Source of the DNA: Struthio camelus
Taxonomy: Eukaryota > Chordata > Aves > Struthioniformes > Struthionidae
DNA length: 64,000 bases
Assembly: GCF_040807025.1 (NCBI RefSeq)
Contig: NC_090982.1
Location: 31,335,912 to 31,399,911 of the forward strand
Direction of reading: 5' to 3'
This document shows, piece by piece, positions 40,888 through 51,765 of the stretch. The notes below the pieces were generated by a model, which worked only from the letters and a program-made list of their open reading frames with translations, was not told the DNA's origin and ran no database searches. The first letter of the stretch is position 1, and each line of letters starts with the position of its first letter. Position numbers and translations under genes: made by a program.

Positions 40888-43724
40888 ATGAAGCGAAAGG
40901 CTCCCGACTCGCAGGAGCAGGGTGAGGGCGCCGTGTGCATGCCCACAGCTGCCTGCAGCTCGCGGCCCAGCGCAGGTGGTGTCGCGGCCATCCGTGAGCA
41001 GCGCCAGGGGCAGGCAGGAGCTGCCCCCGTGCCCCGCTGCAGAGCCTGCGCTCCCCTGAGCAAGCGGTGCCCAGGTTGGGCGCAGGCGCCTGCTGGGACC
41101 CCCTCCGGGCCGTAGCCCCATCCCCTGCTAACCCCAGAGCGCCTCTGCAGCAGCTCCGGCCCTGCCTGGCCCCCCGCCGGCCCGGGACAGAGCCGGGCCT
41201 TGCGGGAGTCGCTCAGGGACGTGTCCCCAGGCCCTGGCGGGGTGCTCAGTGCTGGTGGCCTTTGCTCTCTCCCCTGCAGCATGCGTGCTGTGCCGCCGGG
41301 CACATGCCAGTGCCGACATCTGCGGGCCGAAGCATGAGAAAAGAGGGCTCTGCGTCCACGAGAACTGCCTGGTGAGTGTGCCTTGGGGCTCCCTCCACCT
41401 TTCCCCCAGCAACCGCTGCCTGCCTCACCGACCTCCTGAGCTGCTGCGCTTTGGGGCTTTGCAGTTTCTCGCCAGCTGGCTGTTCCAGCGCGGGAGCAGA
41501 GAGGAAGGAATCTGTGGGTTCCTGCTCGTGGATATCAAATGGAAAATAAGGAGTGCAGCGCAGAAGGTGAGGACGTGCCAGGGATGGGGAGGCTGGTGCA
41601 CGGAGAGGCTCCGGGGAGCTTAGCCTGGGGCACGGTGAGAAATGCTGGTGTTTGCCAGCCGTTCTGGGCAAGGCTGCTGCTCCCGGGAGCTCCCCGGCAC
41701 CTCCAGCCTAGGCAGCAACGTCGTGCGTGAGGTGGCGGGGCGGGACGAGAGGCAGCAGGGCCCAGGTGCCTGGGCCTTTGCTGGAGGTGCGGGGCTGGCC
41801 GTGCAGGCGCGCTGCCTGGGGCTGACGGGTCTGCTGTGCTCTTTGCAGCGCTGCTTTGCTTGCGGCGAGCGCGGGGCCGCCATCGCCTGCCAGGGGAAGG
41901 GCTGCAGCCGCTGCTTCCACCTGCCCTGTGCCTCGGAGCACGGCTGCGTCACGCAGTTCTTTGCGCCCTTCCGGTAAGTGCCGCTGGCCCTGCCGCTGCA
42001 GCCTCCCGGCCTCGACGCCCTCGGGCCAGCGCTGGCCGAGCAGCTGAGCAGCCTGCCCCGTAGCGAAGCCTGTGGGCAGCTGCCAGAGCCCGGCCGCGGA
42101 GGCCTCCTTGGTGCCCGCTTGGCCCTCCTCTGCGGCAGCGTGGCAGGCCGTGGCCCTTCCTGACCTCGGCCCTCTCTTCCCTGCTCCCCCCAGGTCCTTC
42201 TGCTGGGAGCACCGCCCGCAGCAGGCAGTGCCGGCACGGCCCCAGGCAGAAACAACGTGCCTCATCTGCCTGGAGCCCGTGGACGACGCCCCCTCCTACA
42301 CCACCATGGTGTGCCCGGCGTGCAAAGGGGCCTGGTTCCACCGGGGCTGCATCCGGGTAGGAGGCCCTTCCCCAACCCCGTGCCCACAGACCAGGGGGGC
42401 CAGCCACAGCACCCCGCTAACGCTGCGTGTGCCTCTCCTGCAGGGACAGGCTGTGCACGCCGGCTTTTCCTGCTTCCGGTGCCCGATGTGTAAAAACAGA
42501 AGAAAATTTCTGCCGGAAATGTTTAAAATGGGGATCCCAATCCCCCTCAGGTTAGTTTCCTGCTGCTCCTGTGCCGGGCGCCCCAGGCAGAAGGGTGCCA
42601 GCACGGTGCCGGGCCAAGGGCTCCCCAGGCAGTGGTGGCCCGCAGGGCTGCAGCGAGCCTGGGCCCTGCTTCCCCGGGGACTTTGCAGCGCGACGGGGGG
42701 CCAGGAGAGCAGGCGCGTCCTGCATGTGCCTGGCGCCCGGGCAGAGGAGGCTCCTGACTTGCCCTTCCTTCTCCTGCAGAGGACCAGCCTGGGAGGAAGG
42801 CGGGCGCTACCGCGATTTATACCAGCGGCACAGCCGCTGCGATGCCAGCCAGTGCCTTTACCCGCGAGGCAGGGAGCAGGCAGAGCCAACGGGGTACGTC
42901 AGCAAAGCGGCGATTGTGCAGCTGCCGGGGTGGCAGCAGACGCCTTTGTGTCGGTGTCAGCAGGGGCTGCGAGGAGGTGGAGGGCCCGACCCGCTGGTGG
43001 GGCTGGCGCAGAGGGAAAGGGAGAGCCCTTGGGCAGGGGGCCGCTCCAGCCCCAAGGCCGGGCTCCTGCAAGCACTGCTGGGTGCTGCTGGGGCTCTGCG
43101 CGGGCTCGGCGTCTGCCCAGGGGCCCTGCGAGCAGGGACTTGCCACAAGAGCTGTGCTGGCCGCTGCCTTGCTCCGGCCCCTTGCCCCTTGCTTGCCTTG
43201 CTGGCCTCAGTGCCAGCCCCGGGGCTGCCACCGCCAACAACCCATTTGCTTCGCCAGGCCCTGGGAGCTGCTGCTGTGCTCCTCCTGCGCCTCCAGAGGG
43301 GCCCATCGGCGCTGCTTGGCCTTGGGAAACGGCACCGCAAGCTGGGAATGCGACGAGTGTGCCGGCCTGGGCCCCGGTAAGAGGCAAAGGGGCCAGGGGC
43401 CAGGCAAGGCCTGGCAGTGGGTGCTCAGGCCACGGCTGCCCGTGCGTCTCTGCCCGCGGGAGGGCTGGCGGCGCCGCTCGCGGCTCTCCAGGCCCATGCC
43501 GCGGGGCATGGGGCCGTGCTGCTGACCTTCTGCCTCCCCTTACAGCCTCCAGTGCGCAGTCAGAGCTGGACAGCCCCACCACAAACAGCCAGACACAACC
43601 GCCGGCATCTTCCAGCCCCGCGCCTCCCGACACCCGCAGCCCGACACGGCCGACGGGCCCAGAGCGAAGGCCAAGCCGCTCCAGGCTCTTCCGCCGCTCC
43701 CAAAATCCTTACCGCCGGCCCTGA
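40888..43724 (+). CDS. PHF7: PHF7-like PHD/RING finger protein, unit 1
   Basis: Nine coding exons: 40,888-40,921, 41,280-41,371, 41,465-41,566, 41,849-41,973, 42,194-42,356, 42,444-42,550, 42,780-42,893, 43,258-43,376 and 43,546-43,724. All join in frame at GT-AG borders to give 344 residues starting MKRKAPDSQEQ (Kozak gccATGa). The order of domains is that of PHF7. An extended PHD has its zinc knuckle at C13, C16, H38, C41 and its finger at C78, C81, C90, C95, H100, C103, C121, H124. A RING/PHD-like C4HC3 finger uses C140, C143, C158, C161, H167, C170, C185, C188. A third PHD uses C228, C233, C253, C256, H262, C265, C277, C280. A basic Ser/Pro/Arg tail runs from 286. Mammalian PHF7 (about 380 aa) binds methylated H3K4 and ubiquitinates histones in spermatids. 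The related G2E3 would carry a HECT domain, absent here. All zinc ligands are intact. Residue 151 is Pro here, Leu in units 2 to 4. Confidence 0.93.
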
Positions 43725-43785
43725 AGACTCTGCCGCCCGAGCCGTGGGCCAGCCCCAAGCAATGGCAGCAGCACCCAGCGCCCGG

Positions 43786-43791
43786 AATAAA
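43786..43791 (+). terminator. Poly(A) signal of unit 1 gene
   Basis: A canonical AATAAA lies 62 bases after the stop codon in otherwise GC-rich sequence, followed by T/C-rich sequence suited to 3' end formation. It supports a short 3'UTR. Confidence 0.8.
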
Positions 43792-43799
43792 ACTCTCAG

Positions 43800-44159
43800 C
43801 TGCTCTCAACCGTCCTGCCTGATGCCCCTTGCCTTCCTTGCCTTCCTTGTTCCTGCTTTGCCTTGCTGCGGGGGCTGCTGGCGGGCGTGGGAGCAGTGGG
43901 GCTGTGTTGTCTGCGGCTCTGGGCAAGACCTTGCCCAAGACCTTCCTTGCTCCTCCGCGCAGGCCTTGGCCAGGTGGCAAGCAGCCTGGCCGTGTGCGCC
44001 TGGCCTTGGTGGCCGCAGGAGGCGGAGCGGGCTGAGAAGGAGGGAAGGCCACTGAGGAGGCAGGCAAGCTTGGTGGCTTTGGAAGGGGAAGGGCTGAGAG
44101 TGCTGACGTTGAGGCCTCCCATTTCTCTAGCCAAGTTCTCGGGCCACGGAGTCACCAAG
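43800..44159 (+). other. C/T-rich spacer between gene and CR1
   Basis: The stretch after the poly(A) signal is rich in CCTTGC and CCTTCC words, including a short direct repeat of ccaagacc and ccttgc motifs. I see no conserved protein in it. It recurs at +5,439 intervals. The base at 43,850 is T here and C in units 2 to 4. Confidence 0.5.
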
Positions 44160-45774
44160 GCACCTTTCTCCTTGGAGAGCAGTGAGAAAGTCTGCAGAGA
44201 GGGAGACTTTGCCTCGCTGGAGCAGGAGGCGGTGAGGGATCACTTTGGCAAAGTGGCCACCCGCAAGTCCATGGGCCCTGCTGGCATACAGCCATGAGTG
44301 CTGCGGGAGCGGCCGCATGTCATTGCAAGGCCGCTCTCAATCACCCTGGAAAGCTCCTGGCGATGACAAGAGGTGCCTGAGGCCTGGGAGAAAGCAGCTG
44401 TCCTTGTAGTCTTCCAAAAAAGGAAGCAGGAGGAGCCAGGGAACTAGAGGCCAGTCAGCCTGCCCTCCTCGAGGCCTGGCGCAGAGGCTGCTGGAGCAGC
44501 TCCTCCTGGAGAGCATTGCCAAGCATGGGAAGGAGAAGAAGGGGACGAGGAGCAGTCAGCCAGGGCTCACCAAGGGGAAATCAGGCTTGACCAATCTGAT
44601 AGCCTTCTCGGCTGCAGTGCGTGCGTGCCTCCGCTCTTCACAGTGAGGGGAGAGCAGCGGATGTGCTCTGCCTTGCCTTCAGCAGGGCTTCTGACACGGT
44701 CTCCCGTCACATCCTCCTAGGCAAGCTCCGGAAGCGTGGGCCAGGTGAGCAGACGGTGAGGCGGATCGAGAAGTGGCTGAATGGCAGAGCTCAGAGGGTT
44801 GCGAGCAGCGGCGCCAGGTGTAGTGGGAGGCCTGGAGCTAGCGGTGGCGCCCTGGGGTCGGTGCTGGGTCCAGTCTTGTTCAATGCATTCCTCAGGGACC
44901 TGGATGCGGGGACACAGTGCAGCCTCTGCAAGTTTGCTCCTGGTCGAAACCTGGGAGGAGGGGCTGAGGCACCAGAGGGCTGCGCTGCCCTCCAGAGGGC
45001 CCTGGCCAGGCTGGAGACTTGGGCAGGCAGGAAGCTGCTGAAGGGGCGGGCGGGGGAGTGCAGAGTCCTGCCCCTGGGCAGGAATAACGGCCCTGGCCCC
45101 GGACAGGCCCTGGGACACCTTGTTGTGGTGGCCACGAGGCAGCAATGGGCCCTGGGGACAAAGGTGGCCCCTGGGCTCCTGGGCTGCCTGAGCAAGAGCA
45201 GCGCCCCCAGGGGCAAGGGGGGGTGATCCTCCCCCCTCTCCTCAGCCCTGCTGAGGCCACCCCTGGAGACGCGTGGCCGGCGCTGCGCTCCCCAGTCCAA
45301 GCGAGCTCCGGAGCTCCTGGCGGGAGGGCAGCGAAGGGCTCCCAAGAGGACGAAGGCCCTGGCTCCCCTCTCGCCTGAGGAAAGGCTGAGAGAGCTGGGC
45401 CTCTTGAGCCCGCAGAAGACAAGGCTGCGGGGGCGCCTTAGCAAAGGCCAGAAGCAGCGGAAGGGAGGCCGCGGCCTGGCTCTTCAGAGCGCTGCCCCTG
45501 AAAGGCCGAGAGGCAACGGGCCCAACCGGAAACGCAGGAAGCTCGAAGCACCTGACCGTAAGGACCATCTTGTTCCCTGTGAGGGAGGGCGGGACAGAGC
45601 CCTGGAGCAGCTCGCCCCGAGAAGGGCTGGAGTCTCCCTGCCTGGAGATGGTCCAGAGGCGCCTGGCCAGGGCGCTGGGCAGCCTGCTCGGGGGAGCGTG
45701 CTGGGGCAGGGGGGTTGGACCAGATGATCTCCAGAGGAGGCGTCCGAGCTCCAGCGCTCTGTGCTGCTCTGCAG
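44160..45774 (+). mobile_element. Degenerate CR1 LINE between gene units 1 and 2
   Basis: The CR1 ORF2 signature begins at about 44,200 (EAVRDHFGKVATRKSMGPAG) and continues, with several stops and shifts, through the RT region. An open frame of 201 codons (44,621-45,226) carries DTVSRHILLGKL and GSVLGPVLFNAFLRDLD. The catalytic FADD is FAPG. The CR1 3' end ggttggaccagatgatctcc is near 45,707 and the element ends near 45,774. Compared with ordinary CR1 the protein is full of Ala, Gly, Pro and Arg, so the copy has drifted strongly toward G and C. It lies between the poly(A) site of one gene and the upstream region of the next, on the same strand. The 5' limit is approximate. Confidence 0.9.
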
Positions 45775-46326
45775 CCTGGCTCCGGCCCGGAGGGAGCGCC
45801 AAGCGGCAGCCTGGGCACTAGCGGCGCAGGCTGCAAGAGCAACCTGCCGCTTTGCCTGGCGAGCCAAGGGCTCGGGCCCCTCGGCGGCCCTTTGCCCGGG
45901 CCCTCGTGAGGCGCTGGCCGTGTCACAGTGGCCAGCAGGTAGCTGCCGGCTTTCCTGCCCGTGTTTGGCCGGCGAGCTTGCCCCGCGGCAGCGCCTGGGT
46001 CACAGCGGTGCTCTGTGACACGACCGCCCGCGGCAGGCTGAAAAGAGCTGGGCGGCTCTGGCAGGTGCCAGGTTGGGAGGCAGCACCTCCGAGCAAGCGG
46101 GTGAGGCGAGCGAGGGGAGGGGAGGGCAGGGAGGGAGCAGGGATGGAGGCAGGGGCCGGCGCGGGGCTGCCCCGGGAGCCTGGGGGCTCTGGGGTGCCGT
46201 GCTGGAAACTCACTGTGGTCCCGCTCCTCCCCCAGGGTCAGCAGAGGAGCGTGTGGAAGAGAAACCTCGGCGCTGCGGTGGCCGGGGCTCTCCGGAGCAC
46301 TCCGTCGACTGGCCCCTGGGTTCGCC
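45775..46326 (+). promoter_or_regulatory. Unit 2 upstream region with probable 5'UTR exons
   Basis: This copy of the unit 1 upstream region has its donor after 46,100, acceptor before 46,236 and G-run cluster at 46,114-46,142. I found no change from unit 1. The promoter role is inferred from position. Confidence 0.5.
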
Positions 46327-49163
46327 ATGAAGCGAAAGGCTCCCGACTCGCAGGAGCAGGGTGAGGGCGCCGTGTGCATGCCCACAGCTGCCTGCAGCTC
46401 GCGGCCCAGCGCAGGTGGTGTCGCGGCCATCCGTGAGCAGCGCCAGGGGCAGGCAGGAGCTGCCCCCGTGCCCCGCTGCAGAGCCTGCGCTCCCCTGAGC
46501 AAGCGGTGCCCAGGTTGGGCGCAGGCGCCTGCTGGGACCCCCTCCGGGCCGTAGCCCCATCCCCTGCTAACCCCAGAGCGCCTCTGCAGCAGCTCCGGCC
46601 CTGCCTGGCCCCCCGCCGGCCCGGGACAGAGCCGGGCCTTGCGGGAGTCGCTCAGGGACGTGTCCCCAGGCCCTGGCGGGGTGCTCAGTGCTGGTGGCCT
46701 TTGCTCTCTCCCCTGCAGCATGCGTGCTGTGCCGCCGGGCACATGCCAGTGCCGACATCTGCGGGCCGAAGCATGAGAAAAGAGGGCTCTGCGTCCACGA
46801 GAACTGCCTGGTGAGTGCACCTTGGGGCTCCCTCCACCTTTCCCCCAGCAACCGCTGCCTGCCTCACCGACCTCCTGAGCTGCTGCGCTTTGGGGCTTTG
46901 CAGTTTCTCGCCAGCTGGCTGTTCCAGCGCGGGAGCAGAGAGGAAGGAATCTGTGGGTTCCTGCTCGTGGATATCAAATGGAAAATAAGGAGTGCAGCGC
47001 AGAAGGTGAGGACGTGCCAGGGATGGGGAGGCTGGTGCACGGAGAGGCTCCGGGGAGCTTAGCCTGGGGCACGGTGAGAAATGCTGGTGTTTGCCAGCCG
47101 TTCTGGGCAAGGCTGCTGCTCCCGGGAGCTCCCCGGCACCTCCAGCCTAGGCAGCAACGTCGTGCGTGAGGTGGCGGGGCGGGACGAGAGGCAGCAGGGC
47201 CCAGGTGCCTGGGCCTTTGCTGGAGGTGCGGGGCTGGCCGTGCAGGCGCGCTGCCTGGGGCTGACGGGTCTGCTGTGCTCTTTGCAGCGCTGCTTTGCTT
47301 GCGGCGAGCGCGGGGCCGCCATCGCCTGCCAGGGGAAGGGCTGCAGCCGCTGCTTCCACCTGCCCTGTGCCTCGGAGCACGGCTGCGTCACGCAGTTCTT
47401 TGCGCCCTTCCGGTAAGTGCCGCTGGCCCTGCCGCTGCAGCCTCCCGGCCTCGACGCCCTCGGGCCAGCGCTGGCCGAGCAGCTGAGCAGCCTGCCCCGT
47501 AGCGAAGCCTGTGGGCAGCTGCCAGAGCCCGGCCGCGGAGGCCTCCTTGGTGCCCGCTTGGCCCTCCTCTGCGGCAGCGTGGCAGGCCGTGGCCCTTCCT
47601 GACCTCGGCCCTCTCTTCCCTGCTCCCCCCAGGTCCTTCTGCTGGGAGCACCGCCCGCAGCAGGCAGTGCCGGCACGGCCCCAGGCAGAAACAACGTGCC
47701 TCATCTGCCTGGAGCCCGTGGACGACGCCCTCTCCTACACCACCATGGTGTGCCCGGCGTGCAAAGGGGCCTGGTTCCACCGGGGCTGCATCCGGGTAGG
47801 AGGCCCTTCCCCAACCCCGTGCCCACAGACCAGGGGGGCCAGCCACAGCACCCCGCTAACGCTGCGTGTGCCTCTCCTGCAGGGACAGGCTGTGCACGCC
47901 GGCTTTTCCTGCTTCCGGTGCCCGATGTGTAAAAACAGAAGAAAATTTCTGCCGGAAATGTTTAAAATGGGGATCCCAATCCCCCTCAGGTTAGTTTCCT
48001 GCTGCTCCTGTGCCGGGCGCCCCAGGCAGAAGGGTGCCAGCACGGTGCCGGGCCAAGGGCTCCCCAGGCAGTGGTGGCCCGCAGGGCTGCAGCGAGCCTG
48101 GGCCCTGCTTCCCCGGGGACTTTGCAGCGCGACGGGGGGCCAGGAGAGCAGGCGCGTCCTGCATGTGCCTGGCGCCCGGGCAGAGGAGGCTCCTGACTTG
48201 CCCTTCCTTCTCCTGCAGAGGACCAGCCTGGGAGGAAGGCGGGCGCTACCGCGATTTATACCAGCGGCACAGCCGCTGCGATGCCAGCCAGTGCCTTTAC
48301 CCGCGAGGCAGGGAGCAGGCAGAGCCAACGGGGTACGTCAGCAAAGCGGCGATTGTGCAGCTGCCGGGGTGGCAGCAGACGCCTTTGTGTCGGTGTCAGC
48401 AGGGGCTGCGAGGAGGTGGAGGGCCCGACCCGCTGGTGGGGCTGGCGCAGAGGGAAAGGGAGAGCCCTTGGGCAGGGGGCCGCTCCAGCCCCAAGGCCGG
48501 GCTCCTGCAAGCACTGCTGGGTGCTGCTGGGGCTCTGCGCGGGCTCGGCGTCTGCCCAGGGGCCCTGCGAGCAGGGACTTGCCACAAGAGCTGTGCTGGC
48601 CGCTGCCTTGCTCCGGCCCCTTGCCCCTTGCTTGCCTTGCTGGCCTCAGTGCCAGCCCCGGGGCTGCCACCGCCAACAACCCATTTGCTTCGCCAGGCCC
48701 TGGGAGCTGCTGCTGTGCTCCTCCTGCGCCTCCAGAGGGGCCCATCGGCGCTGCTTGGCCTTGGGAAACGGCACCGCAAGCTGGGAATGCGACGAGTGTG
48801 CCGGCCTGGGCCCCGGTAAGAGGCAAAGGGGCCAGGGGCCAGGCAAGGCCTGGCAGTGGGTGCTCAGGCCACGGCTGCCCGTGCGTCTCTGCCCGCGGGA
48901 GGGCTGGCGGCGCCGCTCGCGGCTCTCCAGGCCCATGCCGCGGGGCATGGGGCCGTGCTGCTGACCTTCTGCCTCCCCTTACAGCCTCCAGTGCGCAGTC
49001 AGAGCTGGACAGCCCCACCACAAACAGCCAGACACAACCGCCGGCATCTTCCAGCCCCGCGCCTCCCGACACCCGCAGCCCGACACGGCCGACGGGCCCA
49101 GAGCGAAGGCCAAGCCGCTCCAGGCTCTTCCGCCGCTCCCAAAATCCTTACCGCCGGCCCTGA
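46327..49163 (+). CDS. PHF7: PHF7-like PHD/RING finger protein, unit 2
   Basis: Exons: 46,327-46,360, 46,719-46,810, 46,904-47,005, 47,288-47,412, 47,633-47,795, 47,883-47,989, 48,219-48,332, 48,697-48,815 and 48,985-49,163. They encode 344 residues with all splice sites and zinc ligands kept. The only protein change I see against unit 1 is Leu for Pro at residue 151 (T at 47,731), in the loop of the RING/PHD-like finger between C143 and C158. Because units 2, 3 and 4 share Leu, unit 1 is the odd one. In intron 2 the dinucleotide at 46,818-46,819 is CA, against TG in unit 1. The gene looks as functional as its neighbours. Confidence 0.93.
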
Positions 49164-49224
49164 AGACTCTGCCGCCCGAGCCGTGGGCCAGCCCCAAGCA
49201 ATGGCAGCAGCACCCAGCGCCCGG

Positions 49225-49230
49225 AATAAA
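49225..49230 (+). terminator. Poly(A) signal of unit 2 gene
   Basis: AATAAA lies 62 bases after the stop codon, as in unit 1. Confidence 0.8.
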
Positions 49231-49598
49231 ACTCTCAGCTGCTCTCAACCGTCCTGCCTGATGCCCCTTGCCTTCCTTGCCTTCCTTGCTCCTGCTTTGC
49301 CTTGCTGCGGGGGCTGCTGGCGGGCGTGGGAGCAGTGGGGCTGTGTTGTCTGCGGCTCTGGGCAAGACCTTGCCCAAGACCTTCCTTGCTCCTCCGCGCA
49401 GGCCTTGGCCAGGTGGCAAGCAGCCTGGCCGTGTGCGCCTGGCCTTGGTGGCCGCAGGAGGCGGAGCGGGCTGAGAAGGAGGGAAGGCCACTGAGGAGGC
49501 AGGCAAGCTTGGTGGCTTTGGAAGGGGAAGGGCTGAGAGTGCTGACGTTGAGGCCTCCCATTTCTCTAGCCAAGTTCTCGGGCCACGGAGTCACCAAG

Positions 49599-51213
49599 GC
49601 ACCTTTCTCCTTGGAGAGCAGTGAGAAAGTCTGCAGAGAGGGAGACTTTGCCTCGCTGGAGCAGGAGGCGGTGAGGGATCACTTTGGCAAAGTGGCCACC
49701 CGCAAGTCCATGGGCCCTGCTGGCATACAGCCATGAGTGCTGCGGGAGCGGCCGCATGTCATTGCAAGGCCGCTCTCAATCACCCTGGAAAGCTCCTGGC
49801 GATGACAAGAGGTGCCTGAGGCCTGGGAGAAAGCAGCTGTCCTTGTAGTCTTCCAAAAAAGGAAGCAGGAGGAGCCAGGGAACTAGAGGCCAGTCAGCCT
49901 GCCCTCCTCGAGGCCTGGCGCAGAGGCTGCTGGAGCAGCTCCTCCTGGAGAGCATTGCCAAGCATGGGAAGGAGAAGAAGGGGACGAGGAGCAGTCAGCC
50001 AGGGCTCACCACGGGGAAATCAGGCTTGACCAATCTGATAGCCTTCTCGGCTGCAGTGCGTGCGTGCCTCCGCTCTTCACAGTGAGGGGAGAGCAGCGGA
50101 TGTGCTCTGCCTTGCCTTCAGCAGGGCTTCTGACACGGTCTCCCGTCACATCCTCCTAGGCAAGCTCCGGAAGCGTGGGCCAGGTGAGCAGACGGTGAGG
50201 CGGATCGAGAAGTGGCTGAATGGCAGAGCTCAGAGGGTTGCGAGCAGCGGCGCCAGGTGTAGTGGGAGGCCTGGAGCTAGCGGTGGCGCCCTGGGGTCGG
50301 TGCTGGGTCCAGTCTTGTTCAATGCATTCCTCAGGGACCTGGATGCGGGGACACAGTGCAGCCTCTGCAAGTTTGCTCCTGGTCGAAACCTGGGAGGAGG
50401 GGCTGAGGCACCAGAGGGCTGCGCTGCCCTCCAGAGGGCCCTGGCCAGGCTGGAGACTTGGGCAGGCAGGAAGCTGCTGAAGGGGCGGGCGGGGGAGTGC
50501 AGAGTCCTGCCCCTGGGCAGGAATAACGGCCCTGGCCCCGGACAGGCCCTGGGACACCTTGTTGTGGTGGCCACGAGGCAGCAATGGGCCCTGGGGACAA
50601 AGGTGGCCCCTGGGCTCCTGGGCTGCCTGAGCAAGAGCAGCGCCCCCAGGGGCAAGGGGGGGTGATCCTCCCCCCTCTCCTCAGCCCTGCTGAGGCCACC
50701 CCTGGAGACGCGTGGCCGGCGCTGCGCTCCCCAGTCCAAGCGAGCTCCGGAGCTCCTGGCGGGAGGGCAGCGAAGGGCTCCCAAGAGGACGAAGGCCCTG
50801 GCTCCCCTCTCGCCTGAGGAAAGGCTGAGAGAGCTGGGCCTCTTGAGCCCGCAGAAGACAAGGCTGCGGGGGCGCCTTAGCAAAGGCCAGAAGCAGCGGA
50901 AGGGAGGCCGCGGCCTGGCTCTTCAGAGCGCTGCCCCTGAAAGGCCGAGAGGCAACGGGCCCAACCGGAAACGCAGGAAGCTCGAAGCACCTGACCGTAA
51001 GGACCATCTTGTTCCCTGTGAGGGAGGGCGGGACAGAGCCCTGGAGCAGCTCGCCCCGAGAAGGGCTGGAGTCTCCCTGCCTGGAGATGGTCCAGAGGCG
51101 CCTGGCCAGGGCGCTGGGCAGCCTGCTCGGGGGAGCGTGCTGGGGCAGGGGGGTTGGACCAGATGATCTCCAGAGGAGGCGTCCGAGCTCCAGCGCTCTG
51201 TGCTGCTCTGCAG
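49599..51213 (+). mobile_element. Degenerate CR1 LINE between gene units 2 and 3
   Basis: Same element as at 44,160, with the RT open frame at 50,060-50,665 and the same FAPG at the catalytic site. One base is private to this copy, C at 50,012 where the equivalent copies have A. Identity among units this old-looking shows that the copies spread with the array rather than by separate insertions. Confidence 0.9.
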
Positions 51214-51765
51214 CCTGGCTCCGGCCCGGAGGGAGCGCCAAGCGGCAGCCTGGGCACTAGCGGCGCAGGCTGCAAGAGCAACCTGCCGCTTTGCCTGGCG
51301 AGCCAAGGGCTCGGGCCCCTCGGCGGCCCTTTGCCCGGGCCCTCGTGAGGCGCTGGCCGTGTCACAGTGGCCAGCAGGTAGCTGCCGGCTTTCCTGCCCG
51401 TGTTTGGCCGGCGAGCTTGCCCCGCGGCAGCGCCTGGGTCACAGCGGTGCTCTGTGACACGACCGCCCGCGGCAGGCTGAAAAGAGCTGGGCGGCTCTGG
51501 CAGGTGCCAGGTTGGGAGGCAGCACCTCCGAGCAAGCGGGTGAGGCGAGCGAGGGGAGGGGAGGGCAGGGAGGGAGCAGGGATGGAGGCAGGGGCCGGCG
51601 CGGGGCTGCCCCGGGAGCCTGGGGGCTCTGGGGTGCCGTGCTGGAAACTCACTGTGGTCCCGCTCCTCCCCCAGGGTCAGCAGAGGAGCGTGTGGAAGAG
51701 AAACCTCGGCGCTGCGGTGGCCGGGGCTCTCCGGAGCACTCCGTCGACTGGCCCCTGGGTTCGCC
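51214..51765 (+). promoter_or_regulatory. Unit 3 upstream region with probable 5'UTR exons
   Basis: This copy has its donor after 51,539, acceptor before 51,675 and G-run cluster at 51,553-51,581. I found no difference from units 1 and 2. The promoter role is inferred. Confidence 0.5.

Noticed and set aside
39999-41303. Antisense open frames of 434 or 460 codons over the upstream region and CR1
   Set aside because: Low-complexity Pro, Gly, Ala and Arg-rich translation with no recognisable domain. It crosses CR1, promoter and exons alike, and its start shifts with a CpG variant. It is a by-product of high GC content.
42072-43724. A 550-codon open frame on the plus strand, repeated in each unit
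   Set aside because: It runs through introns 4 to 8 in a GC-rich region where stops are rare. Good splice sites and the PHF7 domain order support the spliced 344-residue product instead. Only the exon 5, 6 and 9 parts are genuine coding sequence.
40888-43724. Identification as G2E3, which shares the N-terminal finger layout
   Set aside because: G2E3 continues into a HECT ligase domain. Here the frame ends after a basic tail, followed by an AATAAA signal, and no HECT exon lies before the next CR1.
44621-45226. The 201-codon CR1 frame as an active reverse transcriptase
   Set aside because: It is a fragment without the N-terminal RT part in frame, and the catalytic FADD is FAPG. Its survival in each unit reflects homogenisation of the array.
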